DNA of 64,000 bases, taken from positions 882,396 to 946,395 of the forward strand of contig NZ_BMBA01000001.1 in NCBI RefSeq assembly GCF_017312485.1. Direction: 5' to 3'. Source of the DNA: Clostridium zeae. GTDB lineage: Bacteria > Bacillota > Clostridia > Clostridiales > Clostridiaceae. The position numbers and the translations under genes were made by a program. This document shows, one piece after another, positions 8,524-16,989 of this stretch (the first letter of the stretch is position 1; the number at the start of each line of letters is the position of its first letter). The notes below the pieces were generated by a model that did no database searches, was not told the origin of the DNA, and saw only the letters and a program-made list of their open reading frames with translations.

Positions 8524-8686
8524 TAAAAGGTACAAACTAAAAAATGCGCTTAACCACATACTTAAATTTATAGTTGTAATTATCTAATCAATGAATACAA
8601 ATCCCTACTTTGTTAAAAGCTAATTATATGTTTTCGAATAAATTAGATTGAAATTGTAAATATAATATTGAAAAGGATGTGTTTTT

Positions 8687-9001
8687 ATGGCATTACTAGG
8701 AAACCCTTTTATTGCAAATGTTCCAAGACAAATGACAAATGATGAATTAGCACAAGCCCTAAGAGTAGATATCGCAGGGGAACTTGAAGCTATTATTGGT
8801 TACGAGGCTCATGCAATGGCTACAAATGATGAAAGAGCTAAAAAAGTTTTGTATCATATTGCAGATGAAGAAAGAAGGCATGTTGGAGAATTACAACAGT
8901 TACTTTATATAATATGTCCAAAAGAAGCTGAAAACACTGAAAAAGGTAGACAAAAAATCCAAGATCAACAAGCTCATAATTTTCAATCACAACTACAATA
9001 A
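8687..9001 (+). CDS. Encapsulin-type ferritin-like protein (EncFtn family)
   Basis: This 104-residue two-helix protein carries E32 in IAGELEAI, E62 and H65 in DEERRHVGEL, the iron ligands and spacing of encapsulated ferritins. Such proteins form annular decamers, oxidise ferrous iron and are normally packed inside an encapsulin shell through a C-terminal peptide. The C-terminus here (about 90-104) is Gln/His-rich, with no obvious cargo-loading sequence, and no encapsulin gene is adjacent. A broader rubrerythrin/ferritin label would also be right. AAAGGATGTG precedes the ATG. A shared hairpin terminator follows. Confidence 0.82.
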   Translation: MALLGNPFIANVPRQMTNDELAQALRVDIAGELEAIIGYEAHAMATNDERAKKVLYHIADEERRHVGELQQLLYIICPKEAENTEKGRQKIQDQQAHNFQSQLQ

Positions 9002-9064
9002 CGTAATATTATAGTTAGAAATCCTTATCTGAAACATAAGTTGTATATCTTGAAAAATCGTCAT

Positions 9065-9116
9065 AAAATAACCCCAAGACTATTTTAAAATTAGATTGTC
9101 TTGGGGTTATTTTTTA
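9065..9116. terminator. Bidirectional terminator between convergent genes
   Basis: A perfect 16-bp stem, 9065-9080 with 9098-9113, contains CCCCAAGAC. It has T-runs on the plus strand and a matching A-rich flank, so it can serve both the ferritin gene and the convergent anti-sigma gene. Confidence 0.9.
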
Positions 9117-9117
9117 T

Positions 9118-10512
9118 TTATTTCACATCAACAGTAAACTTTAAATCCTCTCTTACATCATATATTTTTTCTAAATCATCTGCTGTTATTGTATACTTTT
9201 TATCTTTTCTTAGTGGTTCTATCTCTGCTACAAATTTGTTGTTGCCAAGATCCTTTACACTATCTTTTTCTAAGCAATATTCTTTTCCGTTGTCATCTTT
9301 TACCTTCAAGCCATATGTTTGAAATCCTCGAAGAAGATTAGTGCATTCATAGTAAACTAAAGTCTTATCCTGAAGTAATTCAACCTTATTTATCTTGTAA
9401 TCACCAAACTTTCCTTCAGATAAAACAGTAGTTTCATTTAAATTTAATTGAGTTGACTTACTCTCAAACGTATAAACTCCATCTGCATCTATTTTTACTT
9501 TATCCTTATAACCCTTAATGTGTGTCATTGGGATGAAGGTCACTGACTTAGTGTCATCATATACATTTTTAAAATTATATTGCCAGTACATCTTATTAGT
9601 ATCAGCAGACCCAAAAGCTTCTGACCCTTTCTCTGATAAACTTTTTCCTTTATCATCAAAAATAATATATCTAGCCGACTCCTCTACCGACCCATTATCT
9701 GATTCAGTTCTTAAAACTGTATTCATAGGAGTAAAAATAACTTCATTTACTTTCAGATTAGGCACAATTTTTGATAAATCTATAGAAGTTTTCACAGATT
9801 TTACTTTTACTTTTCCTTTTATTTGATCCAAAGAAACCTTAAATTTAAAATCCCATTGTCCTTTTGTTCCATCAGAAAATTCCTTTATATTTAAATCCAT
9901 TGTAAAATCATCTGGGATAACAACATCTCCACCTAAGATAAACTTTCTTTGTTCTTCTGGTAAATAATCATTGGATACATTAAAACTATCTACTCCAACA
10001 TAAGTATTTTTATTTATGAGCTCCCCTGTACCACCAGATCCAAAGCTCGTGACCTTTCCATTGATTTTAAATTCTTTATCCATTATATGTGGTGAATTCT
10101 TAATTTCTTTTTCGCTTTCAACAGTGTAAGCAATACTTAGGTCTATTCCATCATAAGCTATACTATTTATTGTTACGGTTGTACCATTTGAAGTTTTTGA
10201 TAGATTTAAATCTGAGCTGTACTTAACATATTCTTTATCAATAAAATTTCTGTCACTTAAAAACTGAAACACTGAGCCTATCACTGGCATACTACGTGCA
10301 TATGCAGGAAAAGCAGCACTTAAACTTGTAACCACTACTACGGCAAGTACCGCAGCTGCAGCAGTTCTTTTAACTACTTTATTATTCTTTTTTCTTACAG
10401 GCAAATCCATTAAAGTTTGTTTTAGCTTTAAATCTAAATCCTCAGGTAATCTTAAAACTTCACCATTCGCCTTTTCCTTTAATATATCATCAATTAACAA
10501 ATCATTATTCAT
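9118..10512 (-). CDS. DUF4179 domain membrane protein, probable anti-sigma factor
   Basis: The 464-residue protein has a cytoplasmic N-terminus of about 45 residues, one membrane segment rich in Ala and Val (about 50-72), and a large extracellular part. That part starts ARSMPVIGSVFQFLSDR and GTTVTINSIAYDGIDLSI, the DUF4179 pattern, followed by beta-rich immunoglobulin-like (DUF5643-type) sequence. Such proteins are encoded next to ECF sigma factors and hold them at the membrane. The gene follows the sigma gene after only a few bases. I use ATG 10512, not 10518, because AGGGG then sits six bases ahead. Confidence 0.85.
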   Translation of the reverse strand: MNNDLLIDDILKEKANGEVLRLPEDLDLKLKQTLMDLPVRKKNNKVVKRTAAAAVLAVVVVTSLSAAFPAYARSMPVIGSVFQFLSDRNFIDKEYVKYSSDLNLSKTSNGTTVTINSIAYDGIDLSIAYTVESEKEIKNSPHIMDKEFKINGKVTSFGSGGTGELINKNTYVGVDSFNVSNDYLPEEQRKFILGGDVVIPDDFTMDLNIKEFSDGTKGQWDFKFKVSLDQIKGKVKVKSVKTSIDLSKIVPNLKVNEVIFTPMNTVLRTESDNGSVEESARYIIFDDKGKSLSEKGSEAFGSADTNKMYWQYNFKNVYDDTKSVTFIPMTHIKGYKDKVKIDADGVYTFESKSTQLNLNETTVLSEGKFGDYKINKVELLQDKTLVYYECTNLLRGFQTYGLKVKDDNGKEYCLEKDSVKDLGNNKFVAEIEPLRKDKKYTITADDLEKIYDVREDLKFTVDVK

Positions 10513-10521
10513 ATACATCCC

Positions 10522-11055
10522 CTACCTTTCCTTAAGCATTTCATAAAGTTTAGTTCTTGCCCTAGAAAGCCTAGATTTCACTGTTCCCTCAGGAATAGCT
10601 AATAGCTTTGCTATATCTTTTTGCGCAATATCTTCAAAATAGAATAGAATCGTTACTACTTTCAAGTCCTCTTCAAGTAAATTAACTGCATTAGTAAGCT
10701 CCATATTACTGTAGTCATCTGCAATAGCTATATCTGCGCTTACTTCCTCAATAGGCACTACCTTTTTTCTTTTTCTTAGTATGGAGTTGCATTCATTTAT
10801 TAAGATTTTTATAAGCCAAGTTTTAAAAAACTTATCTTTTTTTAAGTAAACAATTCCTTCATAAGCTTTAATTATTGTATTTTGAATTGCATCTTCTATA
10901 TCCTGTTTTTCCTTAAGCATGCTCAGTGCTATTCTATATAAAGTCACTTTATTATTTTCAATTATCCTGCTAAAGGCTTCTTTATCACCTTTCTTAGCAA
11001 GCTTTACATCTAGTTCTGAACTATTGGTATTATTTATTGTCGAGATAAATTCCAA
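10522..11055 (-). CDS. ECF-type RNA polymerase sigma factor
   Basis: This 177-residue sigma-70 family protein has region 2 at about 20-90 (AFSRIIENNKVTLYRIALSML, then EDAIQNTIIKAYE and FKTWLIKILINECNSILR) and region 4 at about 120-175 (IAQKDIAKLLAIPEGTVKSRLSRARTKL). It directs transcription of a stress regulon, presumably for the envelope since its partner is a membrane anti-sigma factor. The start is a TTG at 11055 with AAGGAGG seven bases upstream. A TGAACC/TCTAA-type promoter ahead suggests that it transcribes its own operon. Confidence 0.93.
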   Translation of the reverse strand: MEFISTINNTNSSELDVKLAKKGDKEAFSRIIENNKVTLYRIALSMLKEKQDIEDAIQNTIIKAYEGIVYLKKDKFFKTWLIKILINECNSILRKRKKVVPIEEVSADIAIADDYSNMELTNAVNLLEEDLKVVTILFYFEDIAQKDIAKLLAIPEGTVKSRLSRARTKLYEMLKER

Positions 11056-11109
11056 CTCATCTCCTCCTTACTGCGTTCTAAAAGTCTTAGCTAAGTACTC
11101 TTACATACA

Positions 11110-11138
11110 TTAGATAAACTACTTACATGAAAGGTTCA
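11110..11138 (-). promoter_or_regulatory. Candidate ECF autoregulatory promoter
   Basis: On the minus strand TGAACCTT (11131-11138) is followed by TATCTAA (11110-11116). The AACC -35 and CTA -10 pattern is typical of ECF-sigma promoters. It lies about 60 bases before the sigma gene start. Confidence 0.5.
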
Positions 11139-11273
11139 TAAAATTTTTTTTATTTCATTCTATACCTAAATTCTACAAAACAAATTCAATTCCTCCGAAA
11201 CGAAAAAGCTATGCCGCGCACTTGAAATTACTAGATTTAGATAACAATAAAATTTTATACTTGCCTTACAATA

Positions 11274-11303
11274 AAAAATGCCTAGTGGATTTTCTCCACC
11301 TAG
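11274..11303 (-). terminator. Terminator of the HAD phosphatase gene
   Basis: CTAGGTGGA (read on minus from 11303) pairs with TCCACTAG around a short A-rich loop and is followed by ATTTTTTATT on the minus strand. Confidence 0.75.
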
Positions 11304-11381
11304 ACACCTAAACTATATCACTCATATATAAAATTTATTACTTACGCAAGTTAATAATTATCGCTCTATAGATCAAGAATA

Positions 11382-12191
11382 TTATAAATTAATGATATAC
11401 TTTTCTAACGCTTTCCCTACTCCATCTTCATCATTTGTTAAAGTCACATCATTTGCATGTTTCTTTACATCCTCCGGAGCATTTCCCATAGCTACTCCTA
11501 CCCCTGCATACTCTAACATGTCTATATCATTATAATTATCACCCATAGCTATTATCTCAGCTTTATTTATACCTAATTCCTTTTGCAGACAATTAATTGC
11601 AGATGTTTTAGATGCCTTAATCGGCATAACTTCTAAGTATGTTGATTTAGAGGGATATATGTTCAGCTCCACCGATTTGATATTTTCTTTTAATATATTT
11701 ATTTCATCGGCACTTGACATACATAAAATCTTATTAGGACCTGTCCCTTCTTTTTTCCACAACTTGATTAACTCTTTGAAATCTATAATTTTCGGAGTAA
11801 TATTTGTTATTTCACTTTCTTGTATAGCCCAATAGTCCATCTCTTCTATATACCATTCGTCGTCTTTATATAAACTAATGTGAATATTATGTTCTTTAAC
11901 TAATTTATATATTTTCTCAAATTCTAAGACATTTATAAATTCTTTGGAAAGTACTTTGCCTTCTTTGTCTAAAATCAAAGCCCCACTGTAGCAAATAATT
12001 GGTTGTTCTATTTCAAGTTCTCTTTGTAAAAACTTTATTCCCTTCGGCATTCTAGCAGAAACTAATATCACAGGTATATTCTTTTTATTTGCAACTATAT
12101 CGATTGCGGCTTTTACTTTCTCAGTAATTTTGTGATTAGAATTTAATAAGGTTCCATCAATATCTAAACATACCATTTTAAAATTATTCAT
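11382..12191 (-). CDS. Cof-type HAD-IIB sugar-phosphate phosphatase
   Basis: At 269 residues this is a standard Cof-like HAD hydrolase. Motif I is VCLDIDGTLLNS, with two aspartates for the phospho-aspartate mechanism. Motif II is ILVSARMPKGI. Motif III uses the lysine in PIKASKTSAI, and motif IV is IAMGDNYNDIDMLEYAGVGVAMGNA. These cytoplasmic enzymes dephosphorylate sugar phosphates or similar metabolites; the substrate cannot be read from sequence. ATG 12191 has GGGGGA seven bases upstream. A TTG at 12197 is in frame but too close to the site. The adjacent DeoR regulator suggests control by a phosphosugar (inference). Confidence 0.9.
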   Translation of the reverse strand: MNNFKMVCLDIDGTLLNSNHKITEKVKAAIDIVANKKNIPVILVSARMPKGIKFLQRELEIEQPIICYSGALILDKEGKVLSKEFINVLEFEKIYKLVKEHNIHISLYKDDEWYIEEMDYWAIQESEITNITPKIIDFKELIKLWKKEGTGPNKILCMSSADEINILKENIKSVELNIYPSKSTYLEVMPIKASKTSAINCLQKELGINKAEIIAMGDNYNDIDMLEYAGVGVAMGNAPEDVKKHANDVTLTNDEDGVGKALEKYIINL

Positions 12192-12287
12192 AAACAAATC
12201 CCCCTAAAACATTTTACATTTATAACACTAACTTAGTTTTACAATATATAACTTGGATATCTTTTTTTGTCTAACAGATAACCTATC

Positions 12288-13040
12288 CTAAGCAATAATC
12301 AGTTGAATATCATAATCCTCTATAATCTTTGTAAAAGCAGAAGGTGGCATTTTATCAGTGATTATAACATCTATTTGATCCCAATTTATACCTTTATAAT
12401 AACTTAAGCGTTTAAATTTCTCATATTCAGCAAGAACAATTACTGTATCAGCCTTTTTTGCAGCCGCTTGCTTAATAACAGCATCTTCTTCATCCACATA
12501 ATAAATCCCATCTTGTGTTATGGATGCTGCTCCTAAGAATGCTATATCGAACCTTAATCCATCGATGTAATTTATCCAGTCGGCTTTATAAAAAAATCTA
12601 TTTTTATTATTAAGAAGTCCCCCAATAGAATTAACTGATATATCTTTCTTTTCAGAAAGCACTTCAATATTATCTAGTGAATGGGTAAGTACCCAAATAG
12701 GTTTATTGATCTCTTTTGATAAAAAGTTTATTATTGTAGAAACATCGAAAAAATAATGCTTATCTTCCTCAATAAAATCTAAAGCTCTTTTTGCAATATC
12801 TCTCTTCTCCTCTGAATAGGCTTCAATTCTCTCTCTATACTCTTTAATGGTGTTTTTTAAAATTGGTAAGCTTATTCCTCCATGAGTACGAATCGCAGTT
12901 CCATTATCAATAAGCTTCAAGATATCACGACGCGCAGTATCTCTCGATACATTGAACATTTCACAAATATCATGAATAGACATTGTATTATGATCATTTA
13001 AATATTCTAATATTTTTAAAAGTCTTTCTTCCTGATACAT
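12288..13040 (-). CDS. DeoR/GlpR family transcriptional regulator
   Basis: The 250-residue protein has an N-terminal winged helix (about 5-57: RLLKILEYLNDH, FNVSRDTARRDILKLIDNG, RTHGGIS) and a C-terminal sugar-phosphate sensor domain related to ribose-5-phosphate isomerase (FDVSTIINFL, GGLLNNKN, FLGAASITQDGIYYVDEED). DeoR repressors control sugar or nucleoside use and are released by phosphosugars. The HAD phosphatase gene lies 96 bases downstream on the same strand and may be cotranscribed. A decayed paralogue lies immediately upstream. Confidence 0.9.
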   Translation of the reverse strand: MYQEERLLKILEYLNDHNTMSIHDICEMFNVSRDTARRDILKLIDNGTAIRTHGGISLPILKNTIKEYRERIEAYSEEKRDIAKRALDFIEEDKHYFFDVSTIINFLSKEINKPIWVLTHSLDNIEVLSEKKDISVNSIGGLLNNKNRFFYKADWINYIDGLRFDIAFLGAASITQDGIYYVDEEDAVIKQAAAKKADTVIVLAEYEKFKRLSYYKGINWDQIDVIITDKMPPSAFTKIIEDYDIQLIIA

Positions 13041-13112
13041 TACTTCTCCACCTTATTTCTTAGTTTATTAAATATACAGTTCCTAACTCACCAATTAACT
13101 TATATCTTTTCA

Positions 13113-13485
13113 CTACATGATAATTAAGCAATTAGGATTAATTTCAATGTTTTTTGTTTTTATAATATCTACAAAGAAAGCTACTGACAATGGATCAACA
13201 ATAATAATATTTATTTTATCTAAAGCTAATCCTTTATAGTAATTATTAGTTTCATATTTCTGATGCTCAGCAAGTAAAATCACCTTTTTAGACCTTTTTA
13301 TAACCTCTTGTTTTATAAAAACATCTTCTTCATCTTCATAATAAATTCCCTGTTCCATTGTTATGGATAAAAATCATAGCCTTTTCAACAATTTTTTCTT
13401 TCTCATCAATATTTAAATTTAATCTTTCTCTATATGACTGCATATTATTTTCGCTTGGATTTTTACAGCTAATTTCTTTATCCAT
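13113..13485 (-). pseudogene. Decayed DeoR-type regulator fragment
   Basis: ATG 13485, with AGGTG ahead, begins a peptide containing SYRERLNLNIDEKEKIVEKA. This matches the region after the helix-turn-helix in the neighbouring DeoR protein (EYRERIEAYSEEKRDIAKRA). About 100 residues are then missing and the frame shifts. From 13358 the sequence continues as the C-terminal sensor piece, QGIYYEDEEDVFIKQEVIKR, paralogous to DGIYYVDEEDAVIKQAAAKK. The DNA-binding domain and most of the sensor core are gone, so no working regulator can be made. Confidence 0.8.
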
Positions 13486-13589
13486 GTAATCACCTCTATA
13501 TTAACAATAAGCTTTTATAAGTAATAAGTCAAATATTTTTAAGTGATTATAAGTATTTTGTTTTTATTACATGCATAAAAACTATTTAA

Positions 13590-13938
13590 ATTAAGTTTTA
13601 TTCAATTTTTAATCTATGACACTTCCTACAATACATAAAAAGCACTTACGCTATGTATCAAATAAATGTTGGTAATATATCAAACTTTTAATTAAGCCCA
13701 TATTCGAATTAACTTTTATTTGATCCTCAATTTATCATGCTTTCTACTACACATAAAAAGACACTTATGTTATGTATCAAATAAATGTTGGTAGGATATC
13801 AGACTTTTAATGAAACACATTTTCAAATCAACTTTTATTCGATTCACAAATTATCATGCTTTCTACTGTACATAAAAAAACACTTATCCTATGTATTAAA
13901 TAAATGTTGGTAATATATCAAACTTTTAATGAAAATCG
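13590..13938 (+). repeat. Tandem array of three ~119-bp units
   Basis: Three direct units are aligned by the core TCAAATAAATGTTGG (or TTAAATAAATGTTGG), with cores at 13652-13672, 13771-13791 and 13890-13910, exactly 119 bases apart. Each unit also has CATAAAAA...ACTTAT...TATGTAT, ATATCA...ACTTTTAAT and, before the core, CTTTCTAC or CTTCCTAC. The region is non-coding and lies just upstream of the methyltransferase gene. The same core recurs in opposite orientation at 16615-16980. Confidence 0.9.
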
Positions 13939-13969
13939 AATATAATTATTCTTAGAAAGGAGTGATAAC

Positions 13970-14566
13970 TTGAATACAGAAAATATCATCGGTTTAATAA
14001 TTTTAATTACTTTTTATGTCAGTTATTTTACCAAAGCATTTCTTCAAAGTAGAAATGGCATTAAGACTGATAGGATGGGTAAGGGTAGCAAACCTAAGAA
14101 AACTCTTATAATAGAAATATGCTTAAAAATTTCCACTATTCTTATAGCCCTAATTCAACTAATTAGCATTATATTTATAAAAAAACTTCCTCTTATATTA
14201 GAAAGCAATACAATAAGATATATAGGCTTTTTTATTGCTTTACTGGGCGTAATAATATTTATAACTGCAATGGCAACCATGCGTGATAGTTGGAGAGCTG
14301 GAGTTGATAATACTCAAAAGACTAAGCTAGTTAAGGCAGGAATCTATAAATACAGTAGAAATCCTGCATTTGTTGGATTTTATTTATTATACATTGGTAT
14401 TTCACTGTCCTTCTCTAATGTAATTAACATATTATTTACCTGTGCTACAATTTTGATTTTCCATTTTCAAATATTAGAAGAAGAAAAGTTTCTTCCTACA
14501 ATTTTTGGCCAAGATTATCTGGATTATAAAAACAGCACATGTCGTTATATTGGAGCTAAAAAGTAA
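13970..14566 (+). CDS. Isoprenylcysteine carboxyl methyltransferase-like membrane protein
   Basis: The 198-residue protein has about five membrane segments. Its C-terminal half carries the ICMT/phospholipid-methyltransferase pattern: LVKAGIYKYSRNPAFVGFYLLYIG, where GIYKYSRNP is the SAM-binding RHP-like loop, and then EEEKFLPTIFGQDYLDYKNSTCRYI, with the paired Glu residues. Bacterial members methylate small lipophilic substrates; the target here is unknown. The start is a TTG with AAAGGAG seven bases upstream. It follows the 119-bp repeat array, which must contain or overlap its promoter. Confidence 0.82.
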   Translation: MNTENIIGLIILITFYVSYFTKAFLQSRNGIKTDRMGKGSKPKKTLIIEICLKISTILIALIQLISIIFIKKLPLILESNTIRYIGFFIALLGVIIFITAMATMRDSWRAGVDNTQKTKLVKAGIYKYSRNPAFVGFYLLYIGISLSFSNVINILFTCATILIFHFQILEEEKFLPTIFGQDYLDYKNSTCRYIGAKK

Positions 14567-14593
14567 TAAAAATATTTATAGTGTGGGAAGCAT

Positions 14594-14823
14594 CAGGAAG
14601 TCATATATCATATACAACACATAAATGCTTTCCATAATAAACTAAAAGAATGGATGTATAGTCTTCACAATGTCGCCATAAAATACCTTGCTAACTACAT
14701 GTACTGATTTAAATGATTACAGTTTTTAATACTGAGAAGGATAATGTAAAGACTAGACATATTTTAGTTCAGTCACAAACATCTCATTCTGAAACGAAGT
14801 TAAAGGATTTTAAAATCAAGTAA
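14594..14823 (+). pseudogene. IS1595-type (ISXO2-like) transposase remnant, C-terminal end
   Basis: Reading in frame gives QHINAFHNKLKEWMYSLHNV, then KYLANYMY, two in-frame stops at tryptophan-like positions and a frameshift. It continues as NTEKDNVKTRHILVQS and SHSETKLKDFKIK before a stop. This matches the C-terminal end of IS1595-family transposases, which have HSRLKxWMxRFxGVATKYLxNYLxWF near the end. Only this last part remains, with no terminal repeats recognised. Confidence 0.7.
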
Positions 14824-14851
14824 GTAGTTTATAACTAATTATGTTAAATAT

Positions 14852-14881
14852 TTGAATAATTGTATTACTATGTTGTATAAT
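14852..14881 (+). promoter_or_regulatory. Candidate promoter for the small membrane protein gene
   Basis: TTGAAT (14852-14857), an 18-base spacer and a perfect TATAAT (14876-14881). It lies about 145 bases ahead of the next gene. Confidence 0.4.
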
Positions 14882-15026
14882 TCAATAAAGATATAATAGT
14901 AAGAAAATGCAGATATTATTTATATAATCATTGGATACTGTAATTCAGATAAAATTAAATTGCTTCTGAATTTATCTTACATGCTTATAAATGAATATTA
15001 ATGCGTGAATATGTGGGGGAGATAAA

Positions 15027-15452
15027 ATGCTATATAAAATAGGTAAAAAGACCGCAGGTATTGGCATAATCTTAATGAACATTTTTACAATTGTTGTCTT
15101 TCTGTTAGTTATACTTAAAATATTGCCATATAATTCTATTGGAGGCGGAAGATTAGATAGTTACCAAACTGCATATCAAACAGCAATCACCAGTATTTTT
15201 ATAATGTGTTTTGGAATACCAATTGTTGCAATAGCATCTGGATTGATTAAATTCGGACGGTTCAAATTTTTTTTAAAAGTATACTTATGGCTATCATTTG
15301 TTTTTGTTTGCTTAAATACAATTGCTAATTTACTTGGTGTAACATTATTTGAGAAGATTATTATGGCTTTAGTTACAGTCATACAAGCAATACTTTTCTT
15401 TCGTTTAGCAACAGATAAAGATTCAACGGAGAATACTAATTTGGAAATATGA
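15027..15452 (+). CDS. Small four-helix membrane protein of unknown function
   Basis: This 141-residue protein has four hydrophobic segments at about 10-33, 50-75, 82-104 and 108-128, and a charged polar tail. No conserved motif was recognised. GGGGGAG lies just ahead of the ATG. It stands alone, preceded by a transposase remnant and a candidate promoter and followed by a hairpin. It is likely a real gene because of its strong ribosome-binding site and clean hydrophobic pattern. Confidence 0.7.
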   Translation: MLYKIGKKTAGIGIILMNIFTIVVFLLVILKILPYNSIGGGRLDSYQTAYQTAITSIFIMCFGIPIVAIASGLIKFGRFKFFLKVYLWLSFVFVCLNTIANLLGVTLFEKIIMALVTVIQAILFFRLATDKDSTENTNLEI

Positions 15453-15509
15453 TAGAGAACATGAGCATAATCTTCATTATTCTAAATTGCATTTTTAATA
15501 AAATGTGAT

Positions 15510-15539
15510 TTAAGGGAAGTCATTTTTGACTTCCCTTAA
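15510..15539. terminator. Hairpin between convergent genes
   Basis: TTAAGGGAAGTC (15510-15521 region) pairs perfectly with GACTTCCCTTAA (15528-15539). It lies between two converging genes and probably ends both, although the T-tracts are weak. Confidence 0.65.
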
Positions 15540-15631
15540 AAATTGTCATATTATCAACACCGTTATTAACCATAGTCTTTCTTTAAAAACCTTAAAATAA
15601 GGTTGTTTTAAATCGTACGCTTATGATTTAA

Positions 15632-16240
15632 TTATTTTAAATATGACATATCACTTAATCGTCTAATAATATGCTTTCCATCTTGAGTCTCAGTCATAAA
15701 GGAAACTCCACCAGCCATACCAAATAAATCGCATTTATTTAAAGCCTCAATATCTAACCCAAGCCACATAGCATTAAAGATACTCAATGTATCACCGTGC
15801 GAAACTATGATTATATTTTCATTTTTATCTGCTAATATAATTCTATAAAAATCTAATAATCTGTTCCATACATCTCTACGTGATTCTGCATCATGGAACA
15901 TCCTATCATCAACCGTTTTTTCTTGACATTGAATGTTTTCTCTTAACCATTGTACTGATTTACCTACTGCTACCCCCAAATTTCGTTCCCTTAATGCTTC
16001 AGTAAGAATTGGAGTTATAGCTAAGTGCTTAGAAACTATTTCTGCAGTATTCTTGGCACGCAATAAATCCGATGAATACATTATATATTCTTTCCCTTGT
16101 AATTCTGCTGCTAACTTTGTGCCTATTTTATCTGCTTGGATTTTCCCCAAATCAGATAAATCCCAATCTGTCCATGAACCAACCATTCCGTTTGTATGAT
16201 GAATTGATTGTGTATGTTGAATTGTAATGATGCTTTTCAT
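15632..16240 (-). CDS. Histidine phosphatase (phosphoglycerate mutase-like) with altered RHG motif
   Basis: The 202-residue protein has the fold pattern of the histidine phosphatase superfamily: LSDLGKIQADKIG, YSSDLLRAKNTAEIV, ALRERNLG and the second catalytic histidine in VSHGDTLSIFNAMWLGL. The first motif, normally RHG, reads QHT here (ITIQHTQSIHH). The nucleophile histidine is kept but the phosphate-binding arginine is replaced by glutamine. Activity may be changed or aimed at another substrate. A mutase role is not supported. It is a single gene with a dispersed repeat just upstream. Confidence 0.85.
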   Translation of the reverse strand: MKSIITIQHTQSIHHTNGMVGSWTDWDLSDLGKIQADKIGTKLAAELQGKEYIMYSSDLLRAKNTAEIVSKHLAITPILTEALRERNLGVAVGKSVQWLRENIQCQEKTVDDRMFHDAESRRDVWNRLLDFYRIILADKNENIIIVSHGDTLSIFNAMWLGLDIEALNKCDLFGMAGGVSFMTETQDGKHIIRRLSDMSYLK

Positions 16241-16306
16241 ATGATACTCCTCAATTCCAATCTAATATATTATTCTTTAATATGATTCATAAATAAATTA
16301 TAGATA

Positions 16307-16349
16307 TCTCAGTTCTACTCTACAAAATTTTGTTGCTGATTCTATTAAC
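16307..16349. repeat. Dispersed repeat, copy B
   Basis: Closely similar to 6304-6348, with the exact 17-base core at 16332-16348. It lies about 70 bases upstream of the histidine phosphatase start. Confidence 0.7.
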
Positions 16350-16614
16350 TATTAATTAAAACTAAATTACATAGTTAAATCTTATTGAACACTGGTTTAA
16401 ATATTTTCTCACTTACTTATATCATTTAGAATTTAGTGATTATAGACTATCAATCAACACTAAGTATCCTAAGAGCATTATTTAAATTTATAATAATATT
16501 TAAATTTATAATATTATTTAAATATTATTTTTACTCCTGCTTTATCTAAATAATAGAATTATTACAATATTTATATTTAGCTAGAGGCTTTCCTTTAATT
16601 AAAATTTTCTACAA

Positions 16615-16980
16615 CGCATATCCACATTTTTCCTGATGATTTACCAACATTTATTTAATACAGTATCTCAGTGGTTTTTATAACTATAAGACTCACACTT
16701 AAGAACTGTATTTAACATAATCATTTAAATCCAACTGTCTTCGTAAGATCTTTTTACCGCAATGCATGTCCACCTAGTTCTTGAAATTCTAACAACATTT
16801 ATTTAATACATATCCTCAGTGTTTTATACTACATAAATACCTGAATAAATGAAACATCTATAATTATCATTTCATTTAAATATATTTAGCAATACTACTT
16901 GTCCATTGCAATCTTTAAAAACCACCAACATTTATTTAATACATACCTTCAGGGTTTCATATTACTATACAAACCACTCT
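16615..16980 (-). repeat. Array of three degenerate repeat units sharing the 119-bp core, opposite orientation
   Basis: CAACATTTATTTAATACA occurs at 16645-16662, 16793-16810 and 16926-16943, spaced about 148 and 133 bases. Each is followed by CTCAGTG or TTCAGGG and TTTTATA-like sequence, and preceded by a GCAAT.CATGTCCA-like block. The core is the complement of that in the 13590-13938 array. No gene is seen between 16241 and 16989. Confidence 0.85.
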
Positions 16981-16989
16981 AACTCCAAC

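Noticed and set aside
8368-8680. S-box or T-box riboswitch ahead of the trans-sulfuration enzyme
   Set aside because: No T-box sequence, K-turn or terminator/antiterminator pair could be seen in the leader.
13590-13938. CRISPR array
   Set aside because: Units are 119 bp and similar along their whole length, with no unique spacers and no cas genes.
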